64,000 nucleotides of DNA from Acidobacteriota bacterium (GTDB lineage: Bacteria > Acidobacteriota > Vicinamibacteria > Vicinamibacterales > UBA2999), in the NCBI GenBank assembly GCA_963169195.1, contig CAUJDN010000073.1:21455-85454 (forward strand), given 5' to 3'. Made by a program: the position numbers and the translations under genes. Shown one piece after another: positions 43,075 through 50,552 of this stretch. The number at the start of each line of letters is the position of its first letter. The first letter of the stretch is position 1. The notes under the pieces were generated by a model, which ran no database searches, was not told where the DNA came from, and saw nothing but the letters and a program-made list of their open reading frames with translations.

Positions 43075-43449
43075 TCACCGCGGCGTGACCACATCCCGAA
43101 GGTGACCCGGCGCGACCGCGCGGGCGGATGAACCCTCCCCGTCCGGAAACAGCGGACTCCCCGGCGACCACAGCTCCACCGAGCTGGCGTGCTGCTCGAA
43201 GTAGTCCGCGTCCGTCGTCACGCGCAGCGCCTCGGCCATCCCCGGGGCGCTGTACTTGTACTCGCGGTGGCCGATGGGCTCGGCTGACACGCCCGGCGGC
43301 AGCAGGTCCGGGCGGCGGATGACCTCGTCCAGCGGGTCGAGGTCGTCGTAGGGCGCCGGGCGGGCCGGTCACTCGAGGTCCGCGTCCACCACTGCGTCCA
43401 GGTCGAAGGCCTGCTCACGCGCGGCGGCGCGCATCGGATTCGACGGCAT
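43075..43449 (-). pseudogene. C-terminal remnant of a larger protein, interrupted by one stop
   Basis: The frame reads MPSNPMRAAAREQAFDLDAV, VDADLE, then an in-frame TGA, then PARPAPYDDLDPLDEVIRRP and GHREYKYSAPGMAEALRV, TTDADYFEQHASSVELWSPG, to the stop at 43075. The continuity of style across the TGA suggests a lost TGG or CGA codon in one gene. The phrases YSAPGM..LRVTTD..YFE and SVELWSPGSPLF resemble the far C-terminus of large helicase- or restriction-associated proteins; I am not certain of the family. The N-terminal bulk is absent, so it is a relic. Confidence 0.5.
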
Positions 43450-43466
43450 GTCCAAGTGGCCGGGAC

Positions 43467-43661
43467 TCAGGCAGCTGTCTCCTGATTGTCTTTGTCAGGA
43501 ACCGTGAATCCGCTCAACGCACCACCGGAGGTGACAACGACAGGCACAACCGCTGGCCGCTGATTGGGTGCCTGCACGTCGGCGGAGACGCGCACGAAAG
43601 CGGTCATCAGTACGCACGCGCACACGGCAATCCCACGCGACCCACGCGTTCTTACAGGCAT
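43467..43661 (-). CDS. Possible small secreted protein
   Basis: A 64-residue frame begins MPVRTRGSRGIAVCACVLMT, with a plausible signal peptide to about residue 28 (VRVSADVQA), then a short polar tail (PNQRPAVVPVVVTSGGALSG, FTVPDKDNQETAA). A start at 43691 would add 10 residues. No family is recognised. It could be real, or chance coding in a region full of broken genes. Confidence 0.35.
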   Translation of the reverse strand: MPVRTRGSRGIAVCACVLMTAFVRVSADVQAPNQRPAVVPVVVTSGGALSGFTVPDKDNQETAA

Positions 43662-43691
43662 CCGTCGATTGACTGTGATCTGTGCTGTCAT

Positions 43692-43989
43692 CTGGCCCAC
43701 TGTGGATGTCGGACGGCTGCTGGCAGGCGCACCGGCAACTCGAAGCGCGCGGCAGCCTGGACCACGCAGTGACACACTGCCCGGAGCGCAAGGGCATGTC
43801 CGTGCGCATCTGGACGGGAACGGGATGGCGAGAGGTGTGGGTGCCCACCGAGGGCGCCCCGGAGAAGCCGTGGCCCGGGGCGGCCGGCACGGTCGGTTTC
43901 AGAGTCCGTCCGCCCAGACGAAGCAGTGTGACCCTGTTAAGAGAAGGCTTCGTGCCGATCGTCGTGTCCTTCGCGCCTTCGTGGTTTCC
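43692..43989. other. Stretch without a supported gene
   Basis: No convincing coding region. A + frame from 43796 (MSVRIWTGTGWREVWVPTEG) has protein-like character for about 45 codons but no homology I recognise, and it then runs into the antisense of the next gene. The right part (43955-43990) has TTCGTG/CTTCGCG degenerate units like those at 33340-33390. Confidence 0.4.
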
Positions 43990-44712
43990 TTACTCAGCGG
44001 CGCCGACGAACCGGTCGTCCTCGTCTGCAAACAGCACGTTGAAGCTGGTCAGCGATCCGTAGCACCCCGTGATGTAGCCCTGCAGCTTCACCTTCTGGTC
44101 GTCCGGCAGGTCCGACGCGTTCACCTGCTGCTCCAGCGTCCGCAGGCGGTTCCGCAGCATCACGACCTTGTGAAAGAACGTCTCGATGGGCCAGCTCTTC
44201 TCCTGCACGCCCGGCTTGCCGGGGCGGAGGACCAGGTCGCCGCCACGCCACTTCTCGGCCGGCGCCACCGGGGTCAGGCCGGTCTCCTCGCGGATCACGC
44301 GGCGGAGAAGAGTCTCGAAATCAATCGCTGACATATCCGCACCCGGCTCCTGGTTCCCGATTCCTGATTCCTGGTTCCTGATTCCTGATTCCTGATTCAC
44401 GAATCGTGAATATCGTCGCTCGCGCTCGCTGACGAGAGGCGCGAGCGGCGTCTGCTGCGAGTCGCTTGGCGTCGCCCTGCTCACCGTGGCCGAGGGCCGA
44501 CTGCCCGATTCCCGACTCCCGACTGCCGACTCCCGGCCCGATCCTCGCCCCCTCGGCCCCCCGCGAAAGTTGTGCTCGCTGCCGCAGTAATCGCACCGGA
44601 CACGCAACGGCTGGAACGCCGAGTCCACGACGATGACGGTGTGCATGCGGTCTTCGTGGCACTGCCGGCAGTGGTCCTCAACCGACTGGCCGGCCCGGTA
44701 GGAACGAGACAT
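43990..44712 (-). CDS. Zinc-ribbon protein with a repeat-encoded linker
   Basis: This 240-residue frame has an N-terminal zinc ribbon (residues 1-52: HCRQCHEDRMHTVIV and RVRCDYCGSEHNFRG, giving CxxC...CxxC). A low-complexity linker (about 55-125) follows, built from SRESG/AVGSRESG and NQESGIRNQESG repeats. The helical C-terminal domain (126-240) begins MSAIDFETLLRRVIREETG and contains FFHKVVMLRNRLRTLEQQV. The linker DNA consists of the same kinds of mini-arrays found between genes here. AGGAG lies 12 nt before the internal ATG at 44333, so the C-terminal part may be translated separately. Function is unknown; nucleic-acid binding is possible. Confidence 0.68.
   Translation of the reverse strand: MSRSYRAGQSVEDHCRQCHEDRMHTVIVVDSAFQPLRVRCDYCGSEHNFRGGPRGRGSGRESAVGSRESGSRPSATVSRATPSDSQQTPLAPLVSERERRYSRFVNQESGIRNQESGIGNQEPGADMSAIDFETLLRRVIREETGLTPVAPAEKWRGGDLVLRPGKPGVQEKSWPIETFFHKVVMLRNRLRTLEQQVNASDLPDDQKVKLQGYITGCYGSLTSFNVLFADEDDRFVGAAE
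44350..44411. repeat. CTGATTC array inside a coding frame, followed by a palindrome
   Basis: About six units of GATTCCTG/GGTTCCTG (7-8 bp) lie inside the zinc-ribbon protein gene. They are followed by ATTCACG-AAT-CGTGAAT (44395-44411), a perfect 7-bp inverted repeat. A second in-frame array of CCCGACTC units lies at about 44500-44535. Confidence 0.75.
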
Positions 44713-44769
44713 GCGACGCCGATTGTAACGCCGAGACCGCAGGTGCCGCAGATGACGCAGATGATCTGA

Positions 44770-45073
44770 AGGTCATGGGATTCGCGTACCATCCGGTCAT
44801 GAGGTCTGCGTGCGTCCCGGCTGCCGGGAACGGCTGCGCATCCTGCCACCATGACGGCGACGCCGCGCGCGCCTTCCTCGAGGCCCCGGCAGGATGGGCC
44901 ACCAAGACCCGGCGCCGCATCGGCCACGGTCTTCGACACCTCGCTCGTGCTCCTCGCGCTGCAGGACCTGGAAACGGCCCCCGACCGTGCGCGGCGGCGC
45001 CGCGGAGACCGCGACACAACGGGTGTCCACCACGGCCTGGGCGCTGAAGGCTCTATTGGGAGGCTCGAAATAG
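44770..45073 (+). pseudogene. Possible C-terminal remnant of a prenyltransferase/squalene-cyclase-repeat protein
   Basis: One frame carries ATVFDTSLVLLALQDLE (to about 44975). A different frame carries ETATQRVSTTAWALKALLGG, ending at a TAG just before the oxidase ATG. Both pieces fit the alpha-alpha barrel repeat style (DTSLVLLAL, STTAWALKALL) of terpene-cyclase-like proteins, with a frameshift between them. The evidence is short and weak; the stretch may simply be non-coding. Confidence 0.25.
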
Positions 45074-46678
45074 ATGGACCGCCGCGATGTCTTGAAGCTG
45101 TTGGGACTGTCACCATTGGCGCCCGCGTTCGACGCGCTCGGCCTGGACGCGCGAGCGCTCCTCGACGGCGCGCAGACAAGGCCATCGCCGGACGTGGAGC
45201 TGGCCCTCACCGCCGCACCCGCCGAGTTGAGCGTGCTGAAAGGTGCGCCCACGCGCGTCTGGCGCTTCACCGGCCGCGTCGTGAAGGGCCCGCCCGAGAC
45301 GCTGCAGGCCATTCCGGATTCGTGGCTGGGCCCGATCATCCGGCTCGAGCGCGGCCAGCGCGTGCGCATCCGCTTCCGCAACCAGCTCGACGAGCCCTCC
45401 ATCGTCCACTGGCACGGCCTGGACGTGCCCGAGCTCGCCGACGGGCATCCGAGGCTGGCCGTGAACGGCGGGCGCGAGTACGTCTACGACTTCGAGGTCA
45501 CGAATCGCGCGGGCACCTACTGGTACCACCCGCACCCGCACCAGCGGACCGGCGCCCAGGTGTACCAGGGGCTTGCCGGCATGTTGGTCGTGTCCGATCC
45601 CGAGGAGAAGGCGCTCGGCCTGCCTTCCGGCGCGGGCGAGCTGGTGTGCGTGCTGCAGGACCGGCGCTTCGACGCGGACAACCAGTTCATGTACGCCAGC
45701 AGTGTCGGCGGCGGCATGGGCATGGCCGGCGGTCGCGGGATGGGTGGGATGGGCCGGGGCCAGGGAGGCCGGGGCATGGGAATGAGCGGCATGGCCGAGA
45801 TGATGCAGACCATGAACGGCTGGCTCGGCGACACGGTGCTCGTGAACGGAAGGCTGCACCCCACCGTCAACGTGGATCGCCGCACCTATCGGGTGCGACT
45901 GTTGAACGGATCCAACGCGCGCATCTACAAGCTGGCGTGGAGCGACGACACGCCCGTCACGATCATTGGCAGCGACGGCGGGCTGCTGGAACGAGCCCGA
46001 GAGATGCAGGCGCTCACGCTGGCGCCCGGGCAGCGCGCGGATGTGCTGCTGGATCTCTCGGACCGGGCCGCGGGGTCCGAGCTGCAACTGCGCAGCCTCG
46101 CGTACCCCGAGGCCGCGGTCGGCCGCGTGGGCATGATGGAAGCGACGGGGCCGCTGCCGCAGGGCGCGCCGCTCACGCTGATGACGCTGAAGGTGTCGAA
46201 CGCCACGGGCCCGCGCGTGCGCCTGCCCGAGCGGCTTGCCACGCCCCCGGCGGAGTGGCGCGTCCAGCCGGATGCGCCCGTGCGCCGCGTGTCGATCACC
46301 TTCATGCAGATGAACTGGCTGCTCGGCGGCCGCACGTTCGAGATGGAAACCGTGGCGCCGGAGGAGACCGTCGCGCCCGGGTCCACTCACGTCTGGGAGT
46401 TCCGCAACGAGCCGAACCCGATGGGGATGGCGATGGCGCATCCCGTCCACCTGCACGGGCGGCAGTTCCGCGTGCTGTCACGCGCCGGTGCGGACGGCAA
46501 CGCCCTCCGCGACGGCATCTCGGACTCATCCGCCAACGACACGGTTCTCGTCCTTCCGGGTGAGACGGTCCGCGTGCAGGTGACCTTCTCGACCTACCCG
46601 GGGCTGTACCTCTATCACTGCCACATCCTCGAGCACGAGGACATGGGGATGATGAGGAATTTCAGGATCAGGGCCTGA
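45074..46678 (+). CDS. Multicopper oxidase (CueO-like) with Met/Gly-rich insert
   Basis: This 534-residue exported oxidase has an N-terminal MDRRDVLKLLGLSP, a Tat-like arginine pair. Three cupredoxin domains carry the copper ligands: HWHG (112-115), WYHPHPHQ, HPVHLHG, and the type 1/trinuclear motif YHCHILEHEDMGMM with the axial Met. A Met/Gly-rich loop (about residues 212-245; GGGMGMAGGRGMGG, GRGMGMSGMAEMMQTM) lies where CueO has its Met-rich copper-binding segment, so Cu(I) oxidation and copper tolerance are likely. It appears monocistronic; no copper-responsive regulator is adjacent. Confidence 0.93.
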   Translation: MDRRDVLKLLGLSPLAPAFDALGLDARALLDGAQTRPSPDVELALTAAPAELSVLKGAPTRVWRFTGRVVKGPPETLQAIPDSWLGPIIRLERGQRVRIRFRNQLDEPSIVHWHGLDVPELADGHPRLAVNGGREYVYDFEVTNRAGTYWYHPHPHQRTGAQVYQGLAGMLVVSDPEEKALGLPSGAGELVCVLQDRRFDADNQFMYASSVGGGMGMAGGRGMGGMGRGQGGRGMGMSGMAEMMQTMNGWLGDTVLVNGRLHPTVNVDRRTYRVRLLNGSNARIYKLAWSDDTPVTIIGSDGGLLERAREMQALTLAPGQRADVLLDLSDRAAGSELQLRSLAYPEAAVGRVGMMEATGPLPQGAPLTLMTLKVSNATGPRVRLPERLATPPAEWRVQPDAPVRRVSITFMQMNWLLGGRTFEMETVAPEETVAPGSTHVWEFRNEPNPMGMAMAHPVHLHGRQFRVLSRAGADGNALRDGISDSSANDTVLVLPGETVRVQVTFSTYPGLYLYHCHILEHEDMGMMRNFRIRA

Positions 46679-46684
46679 GGTGGA

Positions 46685-46712
46685 CGGAGGGTTCTGGGGT
46701 TCTGGGGTACCC
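46685..46712. repeat. GGTTCTGG units
   Basis: Three degenerate GGGTTCTG units lie between the convergent multicopper oxidase and TPM genes. They are of the same class as 16176-16230. Confidence 0.6.
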
Positions 46713-46737
46713 GACGCGTTCCACGCTCCCGACACGA

Positions 46738-47697
46738 TCACCACCGCCCGCTGGCGCCGCCGCCGCCGGAGCTGCCGCCGCTGAAGCCGCCCGACGAGCC
46801 TCCACCCGACGAGCTTCCGCCCGACGAGCCGCCGCCCGACCAGCGGGACGACCCGCGTCCTCCGCGGCCGCTCGAGCCCTGTCCCCAGACCCAGCCCTGT
46901 TTCGACCTCCCCTTCGAGCCGCGCATCTCGGCGCGACGCTTCGGGTCCCGGCCGATGCGCACGCCCACGATGAAGGCCACGACGCCGAGGGCGACCAGGA
47001 TCCACACACCCGTGCGTGAGAGCATGAGCAGGGCCATCGCCATCGGGATGCCGGCGAACACCAGTGCGAAGAAGACGAGGCCCAGTGTCCGAGACCCGAC
47101 GCCCGCGCCGCCGAAACCGGCGCCGATGGCGACGAAGAGGCCGAGGAACGGCACGAGCACCCATTCGACGGGCATCTCGGATTCCGCCGGCGTCCCGCGC
47201 GCCAGGGCCGCGCGCTGCTCCGCGGTCAGCGGCTGGCTGCGCCTGACGATGGCGGCGAGGCGGATGGTGCCGTCGACGATCCCCCGGCCGTACGCGCCGT
47301 CGCGGAAGGCGGGCGTGAACGACTCGCGGATGATCTGGCCCGCCAGTCCGTCCGGCAGGATCTCCTCGAGGCCATAACCCACTTCGATGCGCATCTCGCG
47401 CTGGTTCGGCGCGACGAGGACCAGCACGCCGTTGTCCTTGTCGGCCTGGCCAATCCCCCACTGCGCGAACAGCCGGGTGGCGTACTCCTCGACCGACATG
47501 CCGTCGAGCGAGGCGACGGTGGCGACGGCAATCTCGGCCGTGGTCTCGCGCTCCACGGCCTCGACGAGGTCGGAGAGCGTGCGCTCCTCGGCGTCGGTGA
47601 GGAGGTCGGCGAAGTCGTTGATGGCGCCGCGAGGCTCGGGGAACTGCGCGTCGAGCGTGACGGCGGACAGCAACACGCACAGCAGGAGCGACACCAT
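46738..47697 (-). CDS. TPM-domain membrane protein, copy B
   Basis: This 319-residue protein has a signal peptide (about 1-17), a TPM/DUF477 domain (about 22-150; RGAINDFADLLTDAEERTL, RLFAQWGIGQADKDNGVLVL, RIEVGYGLEEILPDGLAGQI), transmembrane segments around residues 175-255, and a Gly/Ser-rich tail ending GGGGASGRW. TPM proteins are linked to photosystem II repair in plants and to membrane quality control in bacteria, with weak phosphatase activity reported for some. The ATG overlaps the stop of the upstream paralogue (TGATG), so the two are coupled. Confidence 0.88.
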   Translation of the reverse strand: MVSLLLCVLLSAVTLDAQFPEPRGAINDFADLLTDAEERTLSDLVEAVERETTAEIAVATVASLDGMSVEEYATRLFAQWGIGQADKDNGVLVLVAPNQREMRIEVGYGLEEILPDGLAGQIIRESFTPAFRDGAYGRGIVDGTIRLAAIVRRSQPLTAEQRAALARGTPAESEMPVEWVLVPFLGLFVAIGAGFGGAGVGSRTLGLVFFALVFAGIPMAMALLMLSRTGVWILVALGVVAFIVGVRIGRDPKRRAEMRGSKGRSKQGWVWGQGSSGRGGRGSSRWSGGGSSGGSSSGGGSSGGFSGGSSGGGGASGRW

Positions 47698-48668
47698 CAC
47701 CACCGCCCGCTGGCCCCGCCGCCGCCTGAGCGCCCGCCGCCGAAGCTCGAGCCCCCGGAGCGCGATCCGCCTCCGCCGCCGCTCCGGCTTCCACCGCCGC
47801 CCGCCGTCCAGCCCGAGCCAGTCGATCGCGCGCCCGTGCCGCGCAGGTGCGTCTGCCACGACGGCCGGCGGGCCAGCCGGTAGCCCACGACCAGCACCCC
47901 TGTGCCGAGGAGCAGCAGCACGAGGAACACCACCCGGGGCATGACCAGGAGCGCCATGATCAGCGGGAAGACGGTGAATACCAGGCCGAAGAGCAGCAGG
48001 GGGACGACCTTCGCGCCGGCGCCGATGCCGGTGACGAAGGCGCCCAGCCCGACGAAGAGCGACAGGACGGCCCCGGCCGCCCATAACTCGACCGCGCCGT
48101 CCCCGGGCTCCTCGAGCGCCGCCCGCTGCTCGTCGGTCAGGACCTCGTTGCGGCGGACGATCCCGGCCACGCGCTGCGTCCCGGCGAGGATACCACCCGC
48201 GTAGTCGTCGTTCCGGAACGACGGCACGAACGTCTCGCGGATGATCGCGCCCGCCAGGCCGTCGGGGAGCACGCCCTCCAGCCCGTAGCCCACCTCGATG
48301 CGGATTTCGCGCTCGTTGGGCGCCACGAGGATCAGCACTCCGTTGTCGCGCCCCTTCTGCCCGATACCCCACTGGGCGAACAGGCGGTTGGCGTACTCCT
48401 CCACCGACGCCCCGTCGAGCGAGCGCACCGTCGCCACCGCGATCTCCGCGGTCGTCTCGCGCTCGACCTCCGCCACCAGGTCGCCGAGCGCGCGCTCCTG
48501 CTCGTCGCTGAGCAGGCCGGCGAAATCGTTGACGGCTCCGACGGGCGTGGGCAACGCCCCCTGCGCCAGGGCGATCGCCGCCGCCAGCGCCACGGCCATC
48601 ACCAACGACAGCGTGCCCGCCACCGCCGTGACGCCCCGCGCCCTCTCAAGGCGCGCCGTACTCAGCAC
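47697..48668 (-). CDS. TPM-domain membrane protein, copy A
   Basis: This 323-residue paralogue of the next gene has the same layout: signal/anchor (about 15-35), TPM domain (about 40-170; VGAVNDFAGLLSDEQERALG, RLFAQWGIGQKGRDNGVLIL, RIEVGYGLEGVLPDGLAGAI), membrane helices (about 195-265) and a Gly/Ser-rich tail ending GGGGASGRW, identical to copy B. The pair clearly arose by tandem duplication. The start is uncertain; a Met at residue 24 is an alternative. Confidence 0.87.
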   Translation of the reverse strand: MLSTARLERARGVTAVAGTLSLVMAVALAAAIALAQGALPTPVGAVNDFAGLLSDEQERALGDLVAEVERETTAEIAVATVRSLDGASVEEYANRLFAQWGIGQKGRDNGVLILVAPNEREIRIEVGYGLEGVLPDGLAGAIIRETFVPSFRNDDYAGGILAGTQRVAGIVRRNEVLTDEQRAALEEPGDGAVELWAAGAVLSLFVGLGAFVTGIGAGAKVVPLLLFGLVFTVFPLIMALLVMPRVVFLVLLLLGTGVLVVGYRLARRPSWQTHLRGTGARSTGSGWTAGGGGSRSGGGGGSRSGGSSFGGGRSGGGGASGRW

Positions 48669-48736
48669 CCCGCACCCCTACACCCTTGCACCGTTACCCC
48701 CCTGCACCCCTGCACCCTGGACTCCTGCACCCTGTT
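48664..48736. repeat. CACCCTGC degenerate array
   Basis: Eight or so units of ACCCCTGC/ACCCTTGC fill the gap between divergent TPM and esterase genes. On the minus strand the array lies just upstream of the TPM copy A start, where a leader would be expected. Confidence 0.75.
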
Positions 48737-48763
48737 CTGCCCCTGAATGCTACACTCCGCCGC

Positions 48764-50503
48764 ATGCAACGCGTTCGAATGTTCGTGCTCGCCCTGGCAC
48801 TGGCCTGCACGGTTGCGTGGATGGACACACGCGCCGCACAGCCCGGGTCGCTCCTCTTCTTCGTGAACCTGCCTCCGGGGCACGCCGGCGTGGAGGACGG
48901 GCGCCTGCTCCTGATGCTGGCGAAGGACAGCCGGCGGGGCGAGCCTCGCTTCCAGATCGGCACCGGCGCCAACGCGCAGCAGATCTTCGGCGTGGACGTC
49001 GAAGGGTGGAAGGGCACGACGTCGGTCGTGATCGATCCCGCGGTGCCGGGCTTTCCCCTGGCCAGCCTCTCGCAGGTCCCGGCGGGCACCTACGCGGTGC
49101 AGGCGCTCCTGCACAAGTACGAGACCTTCAAGCGGGCCGACGGCTTCACGGTGAAGCTGCCGATGGATCGCGGCGAGGGCCAGCAGTGGAACCAGGCGCC
49201 CGGTAACCTGTACAGCACACCGGTGGAAGTCCGCGTGGACCCGAACGGCGCGGCCGTGGAGATCACGCTGGACAAGGTGATTCCACCGATTCCGCCGCCA
49301 TCCGACACGAAGTACATCCGCCACGAGCGCATCCAGAGCGCGCTGCTGACGAAGTTCTGGGGCCGTCCCATGCACCTCGGCGCCAACGTCCTGCTGCCCG
49401 AGGGGTGGGACACGCATCCGGACGCGCGCTACCCGCTCTTCATCTACCACGGGCACTTCCCGTACACGTTCACCGGCTTCCGCCCCGAGCCCCCGGATCC
49501 GAATCTGAAGCCGGACTTCGCCGCACGCTTCAACCTCGCGGGCTACAACCGCATCCAGCAGCAGTACGCGCACCAGTTCCACGAGGCGTGGACCGGCCCC
49601 GGCTTCCCGCGCGCCATCGTCATCGAGATCCAGCATCCGACGCCCTTCTACGACGACAGCTACGCGGTGAACTCCGCCAACGCCGGCCCGTGGGGCGACG
49701 CCATCGTCAAGGAGCTGCTGCCCTACATCGAGAAGAAGTACCGCGGCATCGGGCAGGGCTGGGCGCGGTTCATGTACGGCGGGTCCACGGGCGGCTGGGA
49801 GGCAATGGCGGCACAGGTCTTCTACCCGGACGACTTCAATGGCGCCTACATCGCCTGCCCGGATCCCATCGACTTCCGCGCCTACACGGTCGTGAACCTC
49901 TACGAGGACCGCAACGCGTACTTCGTGGAGGGCGACTGGACGCGCACGCCGCGGCCGGGCCACCGCAACTATCTCGGTCACGTCGACTCGACACTCGAGG
50001 ACATGAACCGCCTCGAACTGGTGCTCGGCACGAGGACGCGGTCCGGCCAGCAGTGGGACGTGTGGGAAGCCACCTACTCCCCGGTCGGACCCGATGGCTA
50101 CCCGGCGCGCATCTGGGACAAGCGGACCGGCGTCATCGACCGGAAGGTGGCCGAGTACTGGCGGGAGAACTTCGACCTCGTCCATATCCTCCGGCGCGAC
50201 TGGGAGAAGGGCCTCGGCGCAAAGCTCGAAGGCAAGCTCCACCTGTATGTCGGCGACATGGACAACTACTACCTGAACAACGCCGTCTACCTCGCCGAGC
50301 AGTTCCTCGAATCCACGACGAAGCCGTACTACAACGGCGAGGTGGCCTATGGGGATCGCGCCGAGCACTGCTGGAACGGCGACCCGACGCGCCCGAACGC
50401 GCTGTCGCGCCTGCGCTACCACCAGATGTTCATCCCGAAGGCGGCGGAGCGGATGGAGAAGACCGCGCCGGCGGGTGCGGATCTCAGGAGCTGGAGGTAT
50501 TGA
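48764..50503 (+). CDS. Exported esterase-like alpha/beta hydrolase
   Basis: This 579-residue protein has a signal peptide (about 1-25), an N-terminal beta domain (about 27-180), and an alpha/beta hydrolase of the enterochelin-esterase/S-formylglutathione hydrolase type. The nucleophile Ser is in RFMYGGSTGGWEAMA. The oxyanion region is PLFIYHGHFPYT, and the catalytic His is probably in RAEHCWNGD. It is larger than simple esterases. TACACT ends 7 nt before the ATG and no Shine-Dalgarno sequence is visible. The substrate is unknown; acyl or feruloyl esters are possible. Confidence 0.82.
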   Translation: MQRVRMFVLALALACTVAWMDTRAAQPGSLLFFVNLPPGHAGVEDGRLLLMLAKDSRRGEPRFQIGTGANAQQIFGVDVEGWKGTTSVVIDPAVPGFPLASLSQVPAGTYAVQALLHKYETFKRADGFTVKLPMDRGEGQQWNQAPGNLYSTPVEVRVDPNGAAVEITLDKVIPPIPPPSDTKYIRHERIQSALLTKFWGRPMHLGANVLLPEGWDTHPDARYPLFIYHGHFPYTFTGFRPEPPDPNLKPDFAARFNLAGYNRIQQQYAHQFHEAWTGPGFPRAIVIEIQHPTPFYDDSYAVNSANAGPWGDAIVKELLPYIEKKYRGIGQGWARFMYGGSTGGWEAMAAQVFYPDDFNGAYIACPDPIDFRAYTVVNLYEDRNAYFVEGDWTRTPRPGHRNYLGHVDSTLEDMNRLELVLGTRTRSGQQWDVWEATYSPVGPDGYPARIWDKRTGVIDRKVAEYWRENFDLVHILRRDWEKGLGAKLEGKLHLYVGDMDNYYLNNAVYLAEQFLESTTKPYYNGEVAYGDRAEHCWNGDPTRPNALSRLRYHQMFIPKAAERMEKTAPAGADLRSWRY

Positions 50504-50547
50504 CGGGTGCGGACGGGTGCGGGCGGGTGCGGACGGGTGCGGGGGTG
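50503..50547. repeat. GGGTGCGGAC tandem array
   Basis: Four to five units of GGTGCGGACG/GGTGCGGGCG lie directly after the esterase stop codon and before the next ribosome site. Confidence 0.75.
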
Positions 50548-50552
50548 AGGGC

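Noticed and set aside
44775..45047. A cytochrome-like ORF with a CxxCH (CASCH) motif
   Set aside because: The motif is isolated in an Arg/Pro-rich frame with no signal peptide or second ligand, and it overlaps other weak frames; chance is more likely.
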